From positions 5,059-69,058 of the forward strand of contig JBBTSG010000014.1 in the NCBI GenBank assembly GCA_038064775.1: a stretch of 64,000 nt of DNA, written 5' to 3'. The translations under genes were made by a program, and so were the position numbers. Position 1 is the stretch's first letter, and each line of letters begins with the position of its first letter. Under the pieces are notes generated by a model. That model was not told where the DNA came from and ran no database searches. It was given only the letters and a program-made list of their open reading frames with translations. Positions 25,627-34,636 of this stretch are shown here, piece by piece. The stretch is from JBBTSG01 sp038064775. GTDB taxonomy: Bacteria; Patescibacteriota; Minisyncoccia; UBA6257; GWB1-50-10.

Positions 25627-25854
25627 TTAATTATTAATGAGTTTTTCTTTAGCTACTTCTTTTTTTGACCGTTTGCTCCAAATATAGATGTAGAGAATTT
25701 CTAGGATTCCTGCGAGGTTTACGATTAAAAGAGCGATAAACCAATTTTTATCACCGCGGCGGGCGGCGCGCCAGAGAGCTATTCCCTTCCAAACTAAAGT
25801 CCAAACGACTAACGGATAAAAGAGCGGATTATTTATTAAAGCTTGCGTATCCAT
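25627..25854 (-). CDS. Small membrane protein, DUF5652-like
   Basis: 75 residues with two helices and the pattern WTLVWKGIALWRAARRGDKNWFIALLIVNLAGILEILYI, as in DUF5652 proteins that are common in Patescibacteria. Function unknown. Cotranscribed with doxX and possibly with enolase upstream (19 bp gap). Confidence 0.7.
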   Translation of the reverse strand: MDTQALINNPLFYPLVVWTLVWKGIALWRAARRGDKNWFIALLIVNLAGILEILYIYIWSKRSKKEVAKEKLINN

Positions 25855-25873
25855 AAGATTATTTTAGCATAAT

Positions 25874-27064
25874 TTAAACATAAAGTCGGATAAGTTCCTC
25901 AAATTTCGGCAAACGATGAGAAACGGGGGCGCCTATTTTTACGCCGTAAACGCCTGCCGCTTTGGCGATTTGAATGATAAAAGAGTCGTCGGTTTCACCG
26001 GAGCGGTGAGAAACAACGCATTTTAAGTTCCGGTTATGAGCCATATTAATCGCCGCGCAGGTTTCGGTGAGCGAACCGATTTGGTTCGGTTTGATAATCA
26101 CGCCGTTTATAAGTCCATTTGAGGCGCAATTAGCGATTATTTCCGTATTAGTAGTTGTTAAGTCATCGCCAATAATTAGTTTTTCCGGCATCACCTTCAT
26201 GAGCGATTTAAAGCCGGTTTCGTCAATTTCCGCGAACGGATCTTCAATGGAATAAAGCGCCGACAGTTTAGCGAAATAACCTATGTAAACTTCCCGTAAT
26301 TCTTCTCGGCTGATTTTCTTTTCTTCAAAATAATAATCCCCTTCTTTATTGAATTCGGAAGCGGCGGCATCAATGCCAAGCAAGAATTTATTTTTGAGAC
26401 CGGCTGATTCAATTTGTTTGTTCAAAAATAGGAGCGGCTCTAAATTGCTTTTGAATTTCGGCGCGTAGCCACCCTCGTCGCCCAAAGGAATATTTTCAAG
26501 TTTATATTCCTTTTTTAGCGCCACGCCTAAATTTTTGTAAAAATCTTTTAGTTCACTGATTGTTTCTTCCACGGAATTAATCGGCCGGGCAAGAACAAGA
26601 TATTCTTGGAAATTAAGGTTGTTTTTGGCGTGAGCGCCGCCGTTAATAAGATTCGAAAAAATAACCGGCGGCTCGTCGCTAACATTTTTGAAAAATTCTT
26701 GCCGCAATATTTGCCACGGCTCTTTTTTTGCCGCCGCGGCGAGCGCTCGGCTAAAAGCGATAGAAATTCCCAAAATCAAATTACCGCCGAATTGTTTTTT
26801 GTTTGACGTGCCATCTAAATCAATCAAGAATCTATCAAGATTTTCGATGGTTTCAAAATCCTTATCTTGGATTTCTTTCTTTATTTCGCCGGCTTTTTTA
26901 GATGCTTCAGCTGGCGATAAAACACAAACCTCGTTTGCGCCGCGGCTTTTGCCGGAAGGAATTTTGGCGACAAAACTTCCGTCTGAGGTTTTTAGCTCAA
27001 CTTCAATTGTCGGCTCACCACGTGAGTCGGTAATTTCCTTTACTCTAATCGCTTCAATTTTCAT
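25874..27064 (-). CDS. eno: Enolase
   Basis: 2-phosphoglycerate/phosphoenolpyruvate interconversion. Signatures: DSRGEPTIEVEL at the N-terminus, PLGDEGGYAPKF with the catalytic Glu region, IEDPFAEID and IIGDDLTTTN for the metal-binding acids, IIKPNQIGSLTET with the catalytic Lys, and VSHRSGETDDSF. At 396 residues it is somewhat shorter than the usual ~430. The second active-site loop is SGKSRGANEV rather than the common SGASTG, a divergence worth noting. With ppsA and glycerate kinase downstream it forms a lower-glycolysis module. Confidence 0.93.
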   Translation of the reverse strand: MKIEAIRVKEITDSRGEPTIEVELKTSDGSFVAKIPSGKSRGANEVCVLSPAEASKKAGEIKKEIQDKDFETIENLDRFLIDLDGTSNKKQFGGNLILGISIAFSRALAAAAKKEPWQILRQEFFKNVSDEPPVIFSNLINGGAHAKNNLNFQEYLVLARPINSVEETISELKDFYKNLGVALKKEYKLENIPLGDEGGYAPKFKSNLEPLLFLNKQIESAGLKNKFLLGIDAAASEFNKEGDYYFEEKKISREELREVYIGYFAKLSALYSIEDPFAEIDETGFKSLMKVMPEKLIIGDDLTTTNTEIIANCASNGLINGVIIKPNQIGSLTETCAAINMAHNRNLKCVVSHRSGETDDSFIIQIAKAAGVYGVKIGAPVSHRLPKFEELIRLYV

Positions 27065-27076
27065 TCGGTCTAAATT

Positions 27077-28081
27077 TTACGACGTGAGATTAGTCGGACG
27101 CCCGGCAACAAACGCTTTAATATTTTCTATCGTTATTTCTAAAATTCTTTGCATCGCTTCTTTTGAATTAAAAGCATTATGCGGTGTGATTAAAACATTC
27201 GGCATTTTCATCAAAATATGATTTTCGAGAATTATTCTGAATTCTTCTTTATTAATTTTGTTTTTCATCAGTAATTCCAATTCTTCTTTGGTTTCACCCT
27301 CTTCTTCTAAAACATCAAGCGCCACGCCGGCAAGAATTTTTTTATCCAAAGCCATTACAAGCGCGTCTGTTTCCACAAGGCCGCCACGGGCAGTATTCAC
27401 TAAATAAGCTCCTTTTTTAATAAATAAAATATTTTTTTTATTGATGAGGTGGTGAGTGTCTTTATTGTAAGGAGCGTGAAGAGTGATGAAATCAGAATTT
27501 TTTAAGAGTTCTTCAAGTGGAACATATTGAAAATCTATTTCTTTCGCGAAATCTTTATTTGGAAAAGGATCGTAAGCTAAAACATTCAAGCCAAAACCTT
27601 TGGCAATTTTTATCGCTTGCTTGCCAATTCGGCCAGTACCGACAATGCCGATAGTTTTTCCCGCCAAATCCACGCCTCGCAAACCTTCTTGTTTAAAATC
27701 ACAATATTCTTTAACTTCATCAATCGCCTGATAAATTTTTCTAGTTAAGTTTAAAAGCAGGCCGAAAGCGTATTCAGCAACGGTGTTATCGCCATAGCCA
27801 GGCACGTAAGCGACCGCAATCCCCTTTTTCTTACAAGCCGCTAAATCAACATGATCAAAACCAACTGAGCGAGTGGTTATAAATTTCAAATTTGGCATTT
27901 TTGCTATAACTTTAGCGGTCACTGGCGAGCCAACAAAAACGGAAATAATATCAAAGTCCGTTTGCGTTGGTATATTGTTTTCAGAAAGCTTATCGGCGGT
28001 AAAGAAAAAATCAGCGTCAGGAAAATTCTTGCGGAGAATTGCTTCTTCCCATCCTTCCGACCCAAAAAACCCTATTTTCAT
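27077..28081 (-). CDS. D-isomer-specific 2-hydroxyacid dehydrogenase (D-lactate dehydrogenase-like)
   Basis: The Rossmann motif GIVGTGRIGKQAIKIAKGFG and the catalytic set VNTARGGLVETDAL (Arg), DVLEEEG (Glu) and PHNAFNSKEA (His) are present, with NTVAEYAFGLLLNLTRKI in the substrate domain. The closest pattern is NAD-dependent D-lactate dehydrogenase, which would reoxidise NADH by reducing pyruvate. Hydroxypyruvate or glyoxylate reduction is an alternative given the glycerate kinase nearby. The start at 28081 was chosen over an upstream ATG because the fold begins with MKIGFFG. Confidence 0.88.
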   Translation of the reverse strand: MKIGFFGSEGWEEAILRKNFPDADFFFTADKLSENNIPTQTDFDIISVFVGSPVTAKVIAKMPNLKFITTRSVGFDHVDLAACKKKGIAVAYVPGYGDNTVAEYAFGLLLNLTRKIYQAIDEVKEYCDFKQEGLRGVDLAGKTIGIVGTGRIGKQAIKIAKGFGLNVLAYDPFPNKDFAKEIDFQYVPLEELLKNSDFITLHAPYNKDTHHLINKKNILFIKKGAYLVNTARGGLVETDALVMALDKKILAGVALDVLEEEGETKEELELLMKNKINKEEFRIILENHILMKMPNVLITPHNAFNSKEAMQRILEITIENIKAFVAGRPTNLTS

Positions 28082-28132
28082 ATTCTTCCATTTTAATCTA
28101 TTTTGATTTAAACTGAAAACGTCAAAGTTCCT

Positions 28133-29137
28133 ATGGCAAACGACACAACCATAATTAAGAGAAGCCCTTTTATCCTTATTAGGACTTTCGTGGCAATCGA
28201 GTTTATGGCCTTTTTCGCCTATTATCTTTCGACTGGCCACGGCAGCTATAAGTCGGAATTTTATAATACGTTGTTTTTACACAATCTTCTTTCTTATGAA
28301 ATTGCCAAAATACTGTTTCTATCCAGCGCCCAGCTTTTAATCACTATCTACGCTTTCGTTCGTTGGTATACTGAATCTTACTCCGTTCGTCCGGGCACGC
28401 TTGCCCACCAATGGGGTGTTTTTTTTAAAAAAGATAAGACCATTCCTTTGAACAAATCAATGACTGTTACGGTTTCTTCAAATCCTTTCGGAAAATGGTT
28501 CCACTACGGTTCGATTAATATTGAGAATGGTTCGCAAAACTCTTCAGCTGTTCTCACTGGTATTTCGCGGCCGGCTGATGTTATGAAAAGTATTGAGCGG
28601 TGCATTAATCCACAAAATAATCATTTTGCCGAGCCGGACGTACCGCGACTTCTTAAGGCTGACGAGCATGAACGACTTGAATTTAAATCATCACTCCGCT
28701 TCGATCACAAAAATGGCAACGTGAACCGCGAATTAGAATGGGCAACAATGAAAACAATCGCGGCTTTTTTGAACACTAAGGGCGGCGAAATTGTGCTTGG
28801 CGTGAGCGACCGGCGCGAACCGGTTGGGCTTTTGAGCGATTATCGAACTTTGCGGCGGCCGGACAGCGACGGCTTTGAAAATCATTTTACTCAAGTATTT
28901 AATATGATGATCGGGCCGGAATTCCGACACCTTGTGAAACTTTGGTTTAATCGGTTAGGCAATGACGAACTCTGTGTTATACAAGTGGCGCCGAGCGCCC
29001 GGCCGGTTTATTTGAAAATTGATGATAACGAACATTTTTACGTTCGCACCGGAAACGTGACAACGCCACTAAAATTAAGCGAAGTGGAAGTTTATCGCCG
29101 CTCGCGCTGGCCGAGCCGCATTACTCAAAGCGCTTAA
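28133..29137 (+). CDS. Membrane protein with bPH2-like domain fused to an AlbA_2/Schlafen domain
   Basis: Two N-terminal helices (~15-32 and ~48-75) are followed by a beta-rich segment with PGTLAHQWGVFFKKDKTIPL and KWFHYGSINI, the pattern of bacterial PH-like (bPH2) membrane domains, and then by an AlbA_2 domain: EHERLEFKSSLRFD, TIAAFLNTKGGEIVLGVSD and HFYVRTGNVT. AlbA_2 proteins are usually soluble, transcription- or defence-related nucleic-acid or nucleotide binders. The combination with a membrane part is unusual to me. The gene is divergent from the dehydrogenase. Confidence 0.7.
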   Translation: MANDTTIIKRSPFILIRTFVAIEFMAFFAYYLSTGHGSYKSEFYNTLFLHNLLSYEIAKILFLSSAQLLITIYAFVRWYTESYSVRPGTLAHQWGVFFKKDKTIPLNKSMTVTVSSNPFGKWFHYGSINIENGSQNSSAVLTGISRPADVMKSIERCINPQNNHFAEPDVPRLLKADEHERLEFKSSLRFDHKNGNVNRELEWATMKTIAAFLNTKGGEIVLGVSDRREPVGLLSDYRTLRRPDSDGFENHFTQVFNMMIGPEFRHLVKLWFNRLGNDELCVIQVAPSARPVYLKIDDNEHFYVRTGNVTTPLKLSEVEVYRRSRWPSRITQSA

Positions 29138-29167
29138 ATTGAAACGCGCTTTTTTGTTCAAATAAAA

Positions 29168-29197
29168 AACCGCTCTGAGTTTTTCGAAGAGCGGTTT
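29168..29197. terminator. Bidirectional terminator, family-A-like palindrome
   Basis: AACCGCTCTGAG-TTTTT-CGAAGAGCGGTT: the repeat core with compensating changes in the stem. Lies between convergent genes. Confidence 0.7.
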
Positions 29198-29549
29198 ATT
29201 TCAAAAATTGTTTGAAATTTGTGAGTATTCCATCATCAGCGCGGAGGCCGGTCGGTGTTATTTTCATAAACCAATCGTTTATTTCAATGAACTTTCCGAC
29301 TTCTTTTCTAAGCTTGAGCCAGAGAATTATAAATCCGACAAAGGCCGAATGATCGCTTGCTGGCAGGCTGTATGGTTTCTCGCGCGATCCAAGGCCGTAA
29401 ACGAAACGGTGTTCAACAGAAGGATCGAGAACTCTCACGTCCCTCTTTTTGCCTTCAAGTTCGGCTGTTTCAAATTTTTTTTTGCCTTTTCTTGTCGCAA
29501 CATGAATGCTGTTTGTACAAATCCAAATATTCATCCGTTCGGAAGTCAT
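29196..29549 (-). CDS. Orphan protein of 117 residues
   Basis: Basic N-terminal half (ATRKGKKKFETAELEGKKRDVRV) and an alpha/beta pattern; no signal peptide or long membrane helix, apart from a short hydrophobic piece (AFVGFIILWLKL). Not recognised. The SD AAAGG precedes the start; its promoter overlaps the divergent one of the next gene. Confidence 0.5.
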   Translation of the reverse strand: MTSERMNIWICTNSIHVATRKGKKKFETAELEGKKRDVRVLDPSVEHRFVYGLGSREKPYSLPASDHSAFVGFIILWLKLRKEVGKFIEINDWFMKITPTGLRADDGILTNFKQFLK

Positions 29550-29594
29550 AACTTATCTACCTTTCTTATCTTTAGTTTTTATTGTTCTGAGCAA

Positions 29595-29647
29595 AGCATA
29601 AGTTCTCTCTAAAAAATTGTCAAAAATTACCCTATTTCGTATATAAT
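29595..29647. promoter_or_regulatory. Overlapping divergent promoters
   Basis: Minus strand: TTGACA (29618-29623), 17 bp, TATGCT (29595-29600). Plus strand: TTGTCA (29617-29622), 19 bp, TATAAT (29642-29647). The two -35 boxes share the same bases, so binding at one excludes the other. Confidence 0.6.
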
Positions 29648-29690
29648 AGTAGTAGCGTAAATTAACATAATTTAGATTAGGAGCGTAAAT

Positions 29691-30107
29691 ATGAAAATCC
29701 CAGCGCGACCGGATGAAATACAGAAAAGATTTGAAGGCAAAATAGCGGGTAGGCCAGGTGAAGGATTCGCGGAAGTTATTACACAAAGCAAAAACGGTAA
29801 AGATGTTCCGGACTGCTGGTGCCCGAAATGCGGCAAACTTGCTAGCACGTTAGAACATGGCAGCAGGAATATAGGTTTCAGAAGATTTGACTATCCCCGC
29901 TTTATTTGTAATGATTGCAGCCTTATTTATTTCAATAAATCAGTTGTTAAAAATCTTTTGCGTGAATATTTTTCGTCTCGCAGTCTTCACACAAAAGGAG
30001 AATTCGCCAGCGCTTGGCGCATTATAAATGCCGAAATCGAAGAATTTAAAAAATGGTGGAGAGAACACGGTTGGAAAATAGCTATTTTCAAAAGAAAAGC
30101 GCCCTGA
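29691..30107 (+). CDS. Orphan protein with zinc-ribbon
   Basis: 138 residues. CWCPKCG and, ~35 residues later, CNDC form a likely four-Cys zinc site; the C-terminal third is a basic helix ending FKKWWREHGWKIAIFKRKAP. The SD is TTAGGAG nine bases before ATG. A nucleic-acid-binding role is possible but not shown. Confidence 0.55.
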   Translation: MKIPARPDEIQKRFEGKIAGRPGEGFAEVITQSKNGKDVPDCWCPKCGKLASTLEHGSRNIGFRRFDYPRFICNDCSLIYFNKSVVKNLLREYFSSRSLHTKGEFASAWRIINAEIEEFKKWWREHGWKIAIFKRKAP

Positions 30108-30127
30108 GTTTATCGAAGGGCGTTTTT
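30099..30127 (+). terminator. Terminator made of a family-A palindrome
   Basis: GCGCCCTGAG-TTTAT-CGAAGGGCG then TTTTTATTTT. The first bases overlap the end of the coding region. Confidence 0.75.
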
Positions 30128-30133
30128 ATTTTA

Positions 30134-30352
30134 TTATGAGATCTCAAAAATTTTTTCTTTGGAAGTGGCGCCAGATACAAGCCGCACGCAATAAAACGGC
30201 AATTTAAAATATTCGGCAAGCGCTTTTACGATAGCCACGTTTGCCCTTCCTTCTCTCGGCGGTTCTTTTACTTTAACAATAAATTCTGTTTCACTAACTT
30301 TAAATACACCTTCGATTTTTGACGCTGGCCGAGCTTTTACAGATATTTTCAT
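30134..30352 (-). CDS. DUF167 (YggU-like) family protein
   Basis: 72 residues with VKARPASKIEGV, VKVKEPPREGRANVAIVKALAEYF and VRLVSGATSKEKIFEI, the full DUF167 pattern. The family fold is known from YggU; its function is not. The 170 bp upstream (30353-30524) contain no gene I can support. Confidence 0.85.
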   Translation of the reverse strand: MKISVKARPASKIEGVFKVSETEFIVKVKEPPREGRANVAIVKALAEYFKLPFYCVRLVSGATSKEKIFEIS

Positions 30353-30524
30353 ATCTTTAAAATTATTTCTTCAAAAACGGTGAGAAGCGATACTTGCTAA
30401 GCAGTAAAGAGATATTGTAACTAAGCTTAAAATTATTTCCATAAAATTTGTATTTATTACCCTTCATAGATAAAAACGAACCAACTGGGAGTTAGTTACA
30501 CATATAAGGGCTATGGTAATGTTT

Positions 30525-32894
30525 CTATTTCTTACTTAACGCAACAATTGTTTTAATAACCGTATCCGGATTTAAAGACATCGAATGGATGCCGGCTTTC
30601 ACGAGAAATTCCGCGAAGTCGGGATAGTCCGACGGCGCCTGCCCGCAAATGCCGATATATTTTTTCTTTTTGTTGCATTTCGCGATAATCTCGGCGATGA
30701 GTTTTTTTACCGATTCGTTTTTCTCGTTCGCGATGTGTGTTACGATGCCCGAATCGCGATCTAATCCGAGCGTAAGCTGAGTTAAGTCATTTGAGCCGAT
30801 AGACATTCCGTCAAAAACTTCAAGAAATTTATCGGCAAGCAAAATATTTGAAGGAATTTCACACATCACATAAATTTTCAACGATTTATCTTTCTTCCGA
30901 CTTAAGCCGTATTTCGCCATTGTTTTTACAACTTGCTCCCCTTCCTCCGGCGTGCGGCAAAAAGGAATCATCGGAATAACATTCGTAAGCCCCATTGTTT
31001 CGCGGACTTTTTTCATCGCTTTTACTTCCAAACCGAAAGCGGCTTCAAACTTTGGATCGTAGTAACGGGAAGCGCCACGCCAGCCGATCATCGGGTTTTC
31101 TTCGTGTGGTTCATATGCCGCGCCCCCTAAAAGTTTTGAATATTCGTTCGTTTTAAAATCCGAAAAGCGAATTATCACTTCGTAGGGATGGAAAGCCGCG
31201 CCAATTTTTGCGATGCCTTCAGCAAGTTCGTCTATGTAATATTGGACTTTGTTTTTATAGCCCAGTGTTAATTTATCAATTTTTTCTTTGAGTTGCTTGT
31301 CTTTTAATTTCCCGTAATTTAATAAAGCGTTTGGGTGAATTTTAATATGAGAAGCGATAATAAATTCAAGCCGGCCCAAACCAACGCCTTCTACCGGCAA
31401 GTAATGATTTTTAAAGGCCTCATCTGGCGTACCGATATTTACCATAATTTTCACCGGCGGCTTTGGAATTTTCCCTAAATCATGCTCAATTGCTTCAAAC
31501 GGCAGTTTACCGTCATAAACCACGCCGGTTTCACCCGAAGAACAATCGACGGTTACTATTTGCCTGTTTTTAAGTTTCACGGTGCTGTTTTTTGTGCCGA
31601 CAATACAAGGAATACTAAGTTCGCGGGAAACAATCGCGGCGTGACTAGTTCTTCCGCCTTCGTCAGTTACAATCGCGGAGGCAATTTTCATAATCGGTTC
31701 CCAGTCGGGATCGGTAATTCTTGTTACTAACACTTCGCCTTTTTTAAATTCACCGATTTTTTTCGCACTCTCAATAACCCGCACCGCGCCCGCGCCAATT
31801 TTCGCGCCAACCGCAATACCACTTGTTAATATTTTACTTCTCTTTAAAAGATGATATTCCTTGTAAACTTTTTTACTCTCCATTGCATGAACAGTTTCCG
31901 GGCGCGCTTGAACGATAAAAAGTTCTTTGGTTTTTCCGTCTTTCGCCCATTCAATATCCATCGGATGTTTGAAATGTTCCTCGATTTTCACACACCACTT
32001 AGCGAGCGTAATCACTTCGTCTTCTTTTAGGCAAAAACGATTTTTGTCATTTTCAGAAATTGAAACTTTTTTCGTGCCAGTCGGCGCATAGATTAATTTA
32101 ACTTTTTTCTCGCCAAGATTTTGGGCAATAATCGCTTTTTTCCCTTCGGCTAAAGTCGGCTTAAAAATAATCCACTCGTCGGGAATAACTTTGCCTTGAA
32201 CAATCATTTCACCCAAACCCCACGAACCGTTTATAACAATAATTTTGTCAAAACCGGATTCGGTGTCAATTGTAAAAGCCACGCCTGATGAAGCCGCGTC
32301 CGAGCGAACCATTTTCTGAACGCCAACCGAAAGCGCGGCGTCAAAATGAGAAAAACCCTTGTCTTTACGGTAAGAAATTGCCCGATCAGTGAAAAGCGAA
32401 GCAATGCATTTTTTAGTAGCTTCGAGAACGGCTGATACTCCGCGAATATTTAAATAAGTTTCCTGTTGGCCGGCAAAAGAAGCGCCGGGCAAATCTTCGG
32501 CTGTCGCAGAGGACCGAACAGCTGTATCAACATCCGCACCATACATTTTTTCAAGTTTCTTATAGGCCTTCGCGATTTCTCGTTCTAATTCTTTTGGTAA
32601 TTTCGCTTCTACTATCGCTCGCCGCACCGCTTTGCCTCGCGCTTGGAGATTTTTAATATTTTTTGTATTTAGTCCTTTAAGGATTTTTTTAATTTGCGCG
32701 TCAAGTCCGGTGGATTTTAAAAAGTAACGGTAAGCGTAAGCGGTTAAAGCAAAACCGTTTGGAATGTTAATGCCTAAGGGCGTAAGGCAAGCGTACATTT
32801 CGCCCAAGGCGGCATTCTTACCGCCGACTAAAGGCACGTCTTTAATCGTTAAATCCTTAAACCAAATAACAAATTGTTTCTTTTTATTAACCAT
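30525..32894 (-). CDS. ppsA: Phosphoenolpyruvate synthase
   Basis: 789 residues in the PEP-synthase order. N-terminal ATP-grasp: VGGKNAALGEM, RSSATAEDLPGASFAGQQETYLN and IEWAKDG. Central phosphohistidine domain: DEGGRTSHAAIVSRELSIPCIVG (the phosphorylated His in TSHAA). C-terminal PEP/pyruvate barrel: GVGLGRLEFI, IMCEIPSN-like VMCEIPSN, SIGSNDLTQLTLGLDRD and GICGQAPSD with the catalytic Cys. It interconverts pyruvate and PEP with ATP. It overlaps the glycerate kinase gene by eight bases, indicating cotranscription. Confidence 0.96.
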   Translation of the reverse strand: MVNKKKQFVIWFKDLTIKDVPLVGGKNAALGEMYACLTPLGINIPNGFALTAYAYRYFLKSTGLDAQIKKILKGLNTKNIKNLQARGKAVRRAIVEAKLPKELEREIAKAYKKLEKMYGADVDTAVRSSATAEDLPGASFAGQQETYLNIRGVSAVLEATKKCIASLFTDRAISYRKDKGFSHFDAALSVGVQKMVRSDAASSGVAFTIDTESGFDKIIVINGSWGLGEMIVQGKVIPDEWIIFKPTLAEGKKAIIAQNLGEKKVKLIYAPTGTKKVSISENDKNRFCLKEDEVITLAKWCVKIEEHFKHPMDIEWAKDGKTKELFIVQARPETVHAMESKKVYKEYHLLKRSKILTSGIAVGAKIGAGAVRVIESAKKIGEFKKGEVLVTRITDPDWEPIMKIASAIVTDEGGRTSHAAIVSRELSIPCIVGTKNSTVKLKNRQIVTVDCSSGETGVVYDGKLPFEAIEHDLGKIPKPPVKIMVNIGTPDEAFKNHYLPVEGVGLGRLEFIIASHIKIHPNALLNYGKLKDKQLKEKIDKLTLGYKNKVQYYIDELAEGIAKIGAAFHPYEVIIRFSDFKTNEYSKLLGGAAYEPHEENPMIGWRGASRYYDPKFEAAFGLEVKAMKKVRETMGLTNVIPMIPFCRTPEEGEQVVKTMAKYGLSRKKDKSLKIYVMCEIPSNILLADKFLEVFDGMSIGSNDLTQLTLGLDRDSGIVTHIANEKNESVKKLIAEIIAKCNKKKKYIGICGQAPSDYPDFAEFLVKAGIHSMSLNPDTVIKTIVALSKK

Positions 32895-34170
32895 TTAAAG
32901 CGATGATTAAATCCGATACATTCGAACCGGTGTCGCCAGTTTCCAAATAATCGCCGACTTTAGTGAAAAAATCATAAGAATTGTTCTTTTCCAAAAATTT
33001 TTCCGGACTGAGTTTCAACTTTTCTGATTTCTTTTTAGTTAAAGTATCAACTAAAGCGCCAGCGTGACCGCTGTTATCTTTGCCGTCGGAAGCCAACGCT
33101 ATAATTATCTGCTTTTCATTAATCGAGCGCAAAGCAGAAAGGGCTAATTCCTGATTCCGGCCACCCTTACCTTTGTTTTTAAGCGTGACCGTTGTTTCAC
33201 CACCATAGAGCAAAACCTTTTTGGCGCCTACCGCTTCAAGATTTTTTTGAATAACCGCGCCCATTTCCTTAGCTTCGCCTCTAAATTTACGATCCACTAT
33301 TTCTGCCGCGAAACCAAATTCCTCCGCTTTTTTTGCCATTGCCCTTAGCGCGATCTCGTTACTTAAAATGATAACGTTACGAACTCGTTCAAAATATTTA
33401 TCTTCTTTCGGCGTTTCAATAAATTCGCTAGGCGTAAAACCCGAACAATTTTTAAGATTGTATTTTTCGAATATTTTTCCCGCCTCAGCAACGGTAGTTG
33501 TGTCTTTAACCGTTGGCCCCGAAGCAATGAATTCAAGATTGTCACCTAAAACGTCTGAAAAAATAAGTGAAACAATTTTTGCCGGATACGCGGCTTTAGC
33601 CAAATTACCGCCACGGGCAAGCGACAAATGTTTGCGCACCGTGTTTAATTCATAAATATCCGCGCCTTTTTTAGTTAAACACTCGAAAATTTTTAATTCT
33701 GCTTCAAGCGCAAAACCAGCCGGTCGACAAAGTAAGGTTGAGCCGCCGCCAGAAATTACAAAGATTACAAGATCATCTTCATTCAAGCCGGTAAGCATTT
33801 TAATAATTTCACCAGTCGCCTCAATATTTACCTTTGACGGTAATGGATGAGTGCCGGTAAAAACCTTTATTTTTTTTAAATGTCCTTTTCGAACATCAAG
33901 CACGATCCCCTCGTTTAACTTATCGCCTAAGATTCCATCAATTACCGCGCCTGACTCAAAAGAACACTTTCCAATACCAACAAAGAAAATCCTTTTAATT
34001 TTTTCAAGCTCAATTTCTTCACCGCCAAGGTGAAGAAATCGGCCAAGTATTTTTACGTTTCGCTGTATGGCAGCAGTTGTATCAATCGCTTCAAGGCCCG
34101 CTTCAGCAATAAGCAAGGCAAATTTCCTTGAATCGTTTTCCGCAAGTTTATCAAGATTCTTAATTTTCAT
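32887..34170 (-). CDS. Glycerate 2-kinase, type II (MOFRL family)
   Basis: Seen: GVGKCSFESG-like IGKCSFESGAV, VISGGGSTLLCRP, LNTVRKHLSLARGGNLAKAAYPA, LYGGETTVTLKNKGKGGRNQELALS and ASDGKDNSGHAGALVD, i.e. the N-terminal GK domain and the C-terminal MOFRL domain. Type II enzymes usually form 2-phosphoglycerate, which enolase and PEP synthase encoded next door could carry on to pyruvate. The 427-residue length is normal. Confidence 0.92.
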   Translation of the reverse strand: MKIKNLDKLAENDSRKFALLIAEAGLEAIDTTAAIQRNVKILGRFLHLGGEEIELEKIKRIFFVGIGKCSFESGAVIDGILGDKLNEGIVLDVRKGHLKKIKVFTGTHPLPSKVNIEATGEIIKMLTGLNEDDLVIFVISGGGSTLLCRPAGFALEAELKIFECLTKKGADIYELNTVRKHLSLARGGNLAKAAYPAKIVSLIFSDVLGDNLEFIASGPTVKDTTTVAEAGKIFEKYNLKNCSGFTPSEFIETPKEDKYFERVRNVIILSNEIALRAMAKKAEEFGFAAEIVDRKFRGEAKEMGAVIQKNLEAVGAKKVLLYGGETTVTLKNKGKGGRNQELALSALRSINEKQIIIALASDGKDNSGHAGALVDTLTKKKSEKLKLSPEKFLEKNNSYDFFTKVGDYLETGDTGSNVSDLIIALNG

Positions 34171-34205
34171 GCCAAATTTATTCTAATCGCTCTAGCAAAA
34201 AAGAA

Positions 34206-34237
34206 AAAGCGCCCTTCGATAAACTCAGGACGCTTTA
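34206..34237 (-). terminator. Terminator made of a family-A palindrome
   Basis: Minus strand AAAGCGTCCTGAG-TTTAT-CGAAGGGCGCTTT followed by TTCTTTTTT, ending the gene at 34235. Confidence 0.75.
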
Positions 34238-34576
34238 AAATATTTTAAACCCAACTTTTTTGGCCTTTTTCAAAATCCATTCTTGTTTCCATTTTAAAAC
34301 CGAGCTTTTTATAAGCAAAATTTCACCATTATTCATTACAACATAACGATGCCAGCCACCAAATCCATAAATAGTACTGCTATCGTGAACTGAGATAGTA
34401 AATTCGGCTTTCACTCTTGGGCTATACCTCTTGTTATTTTTTGAAAGATTTTTCCAGTGATCATGAAATGCTTTGAAGGAATAATCATCGGTGTCATTTT
34501 CTCTTTCCCGAAAACCCTCTCCTTCAACCTGAATCATCTTCTTAAACGCGTTTTTCTGAAAAATAAAAACCGGCAT
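34235..34576 (-). CDS. Orphan protein of 113 residues
   Basis: Polar, basic; ends KWKQEWILKKAKKVGFKIF. No motif recognised. TTGGAGAAAAGTT precedes the start, giving a fair SD. Single gene with terminator. Confidence 0.5.
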   Translation of the reverse strand: MPVFIFQKNAFKKMIQVEGEGFRERENDTDDYSFKAFHDHWKNLSKNNKRYSPRVKAEFTISVHDSSTIYGFGGWHRYVVMNNGEILLIKSSVLKWKQEWILKKAKKVGFKIF

Positions 34577-34636
34577 AACTTTTCTCCAAAGTTTTTGTTA
34601 TAAAATGTCTGATAAAATTTTAACTCCGAATAACTT

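Noticed and set aside
28082..28240. N-terminal extension of the 2-hydroxyacid dehydrogenase
   Set aside because: The extra 53 residues are not part of the fold and overlap the start of the divergent gene; MKIGFFG is the natural beginning.
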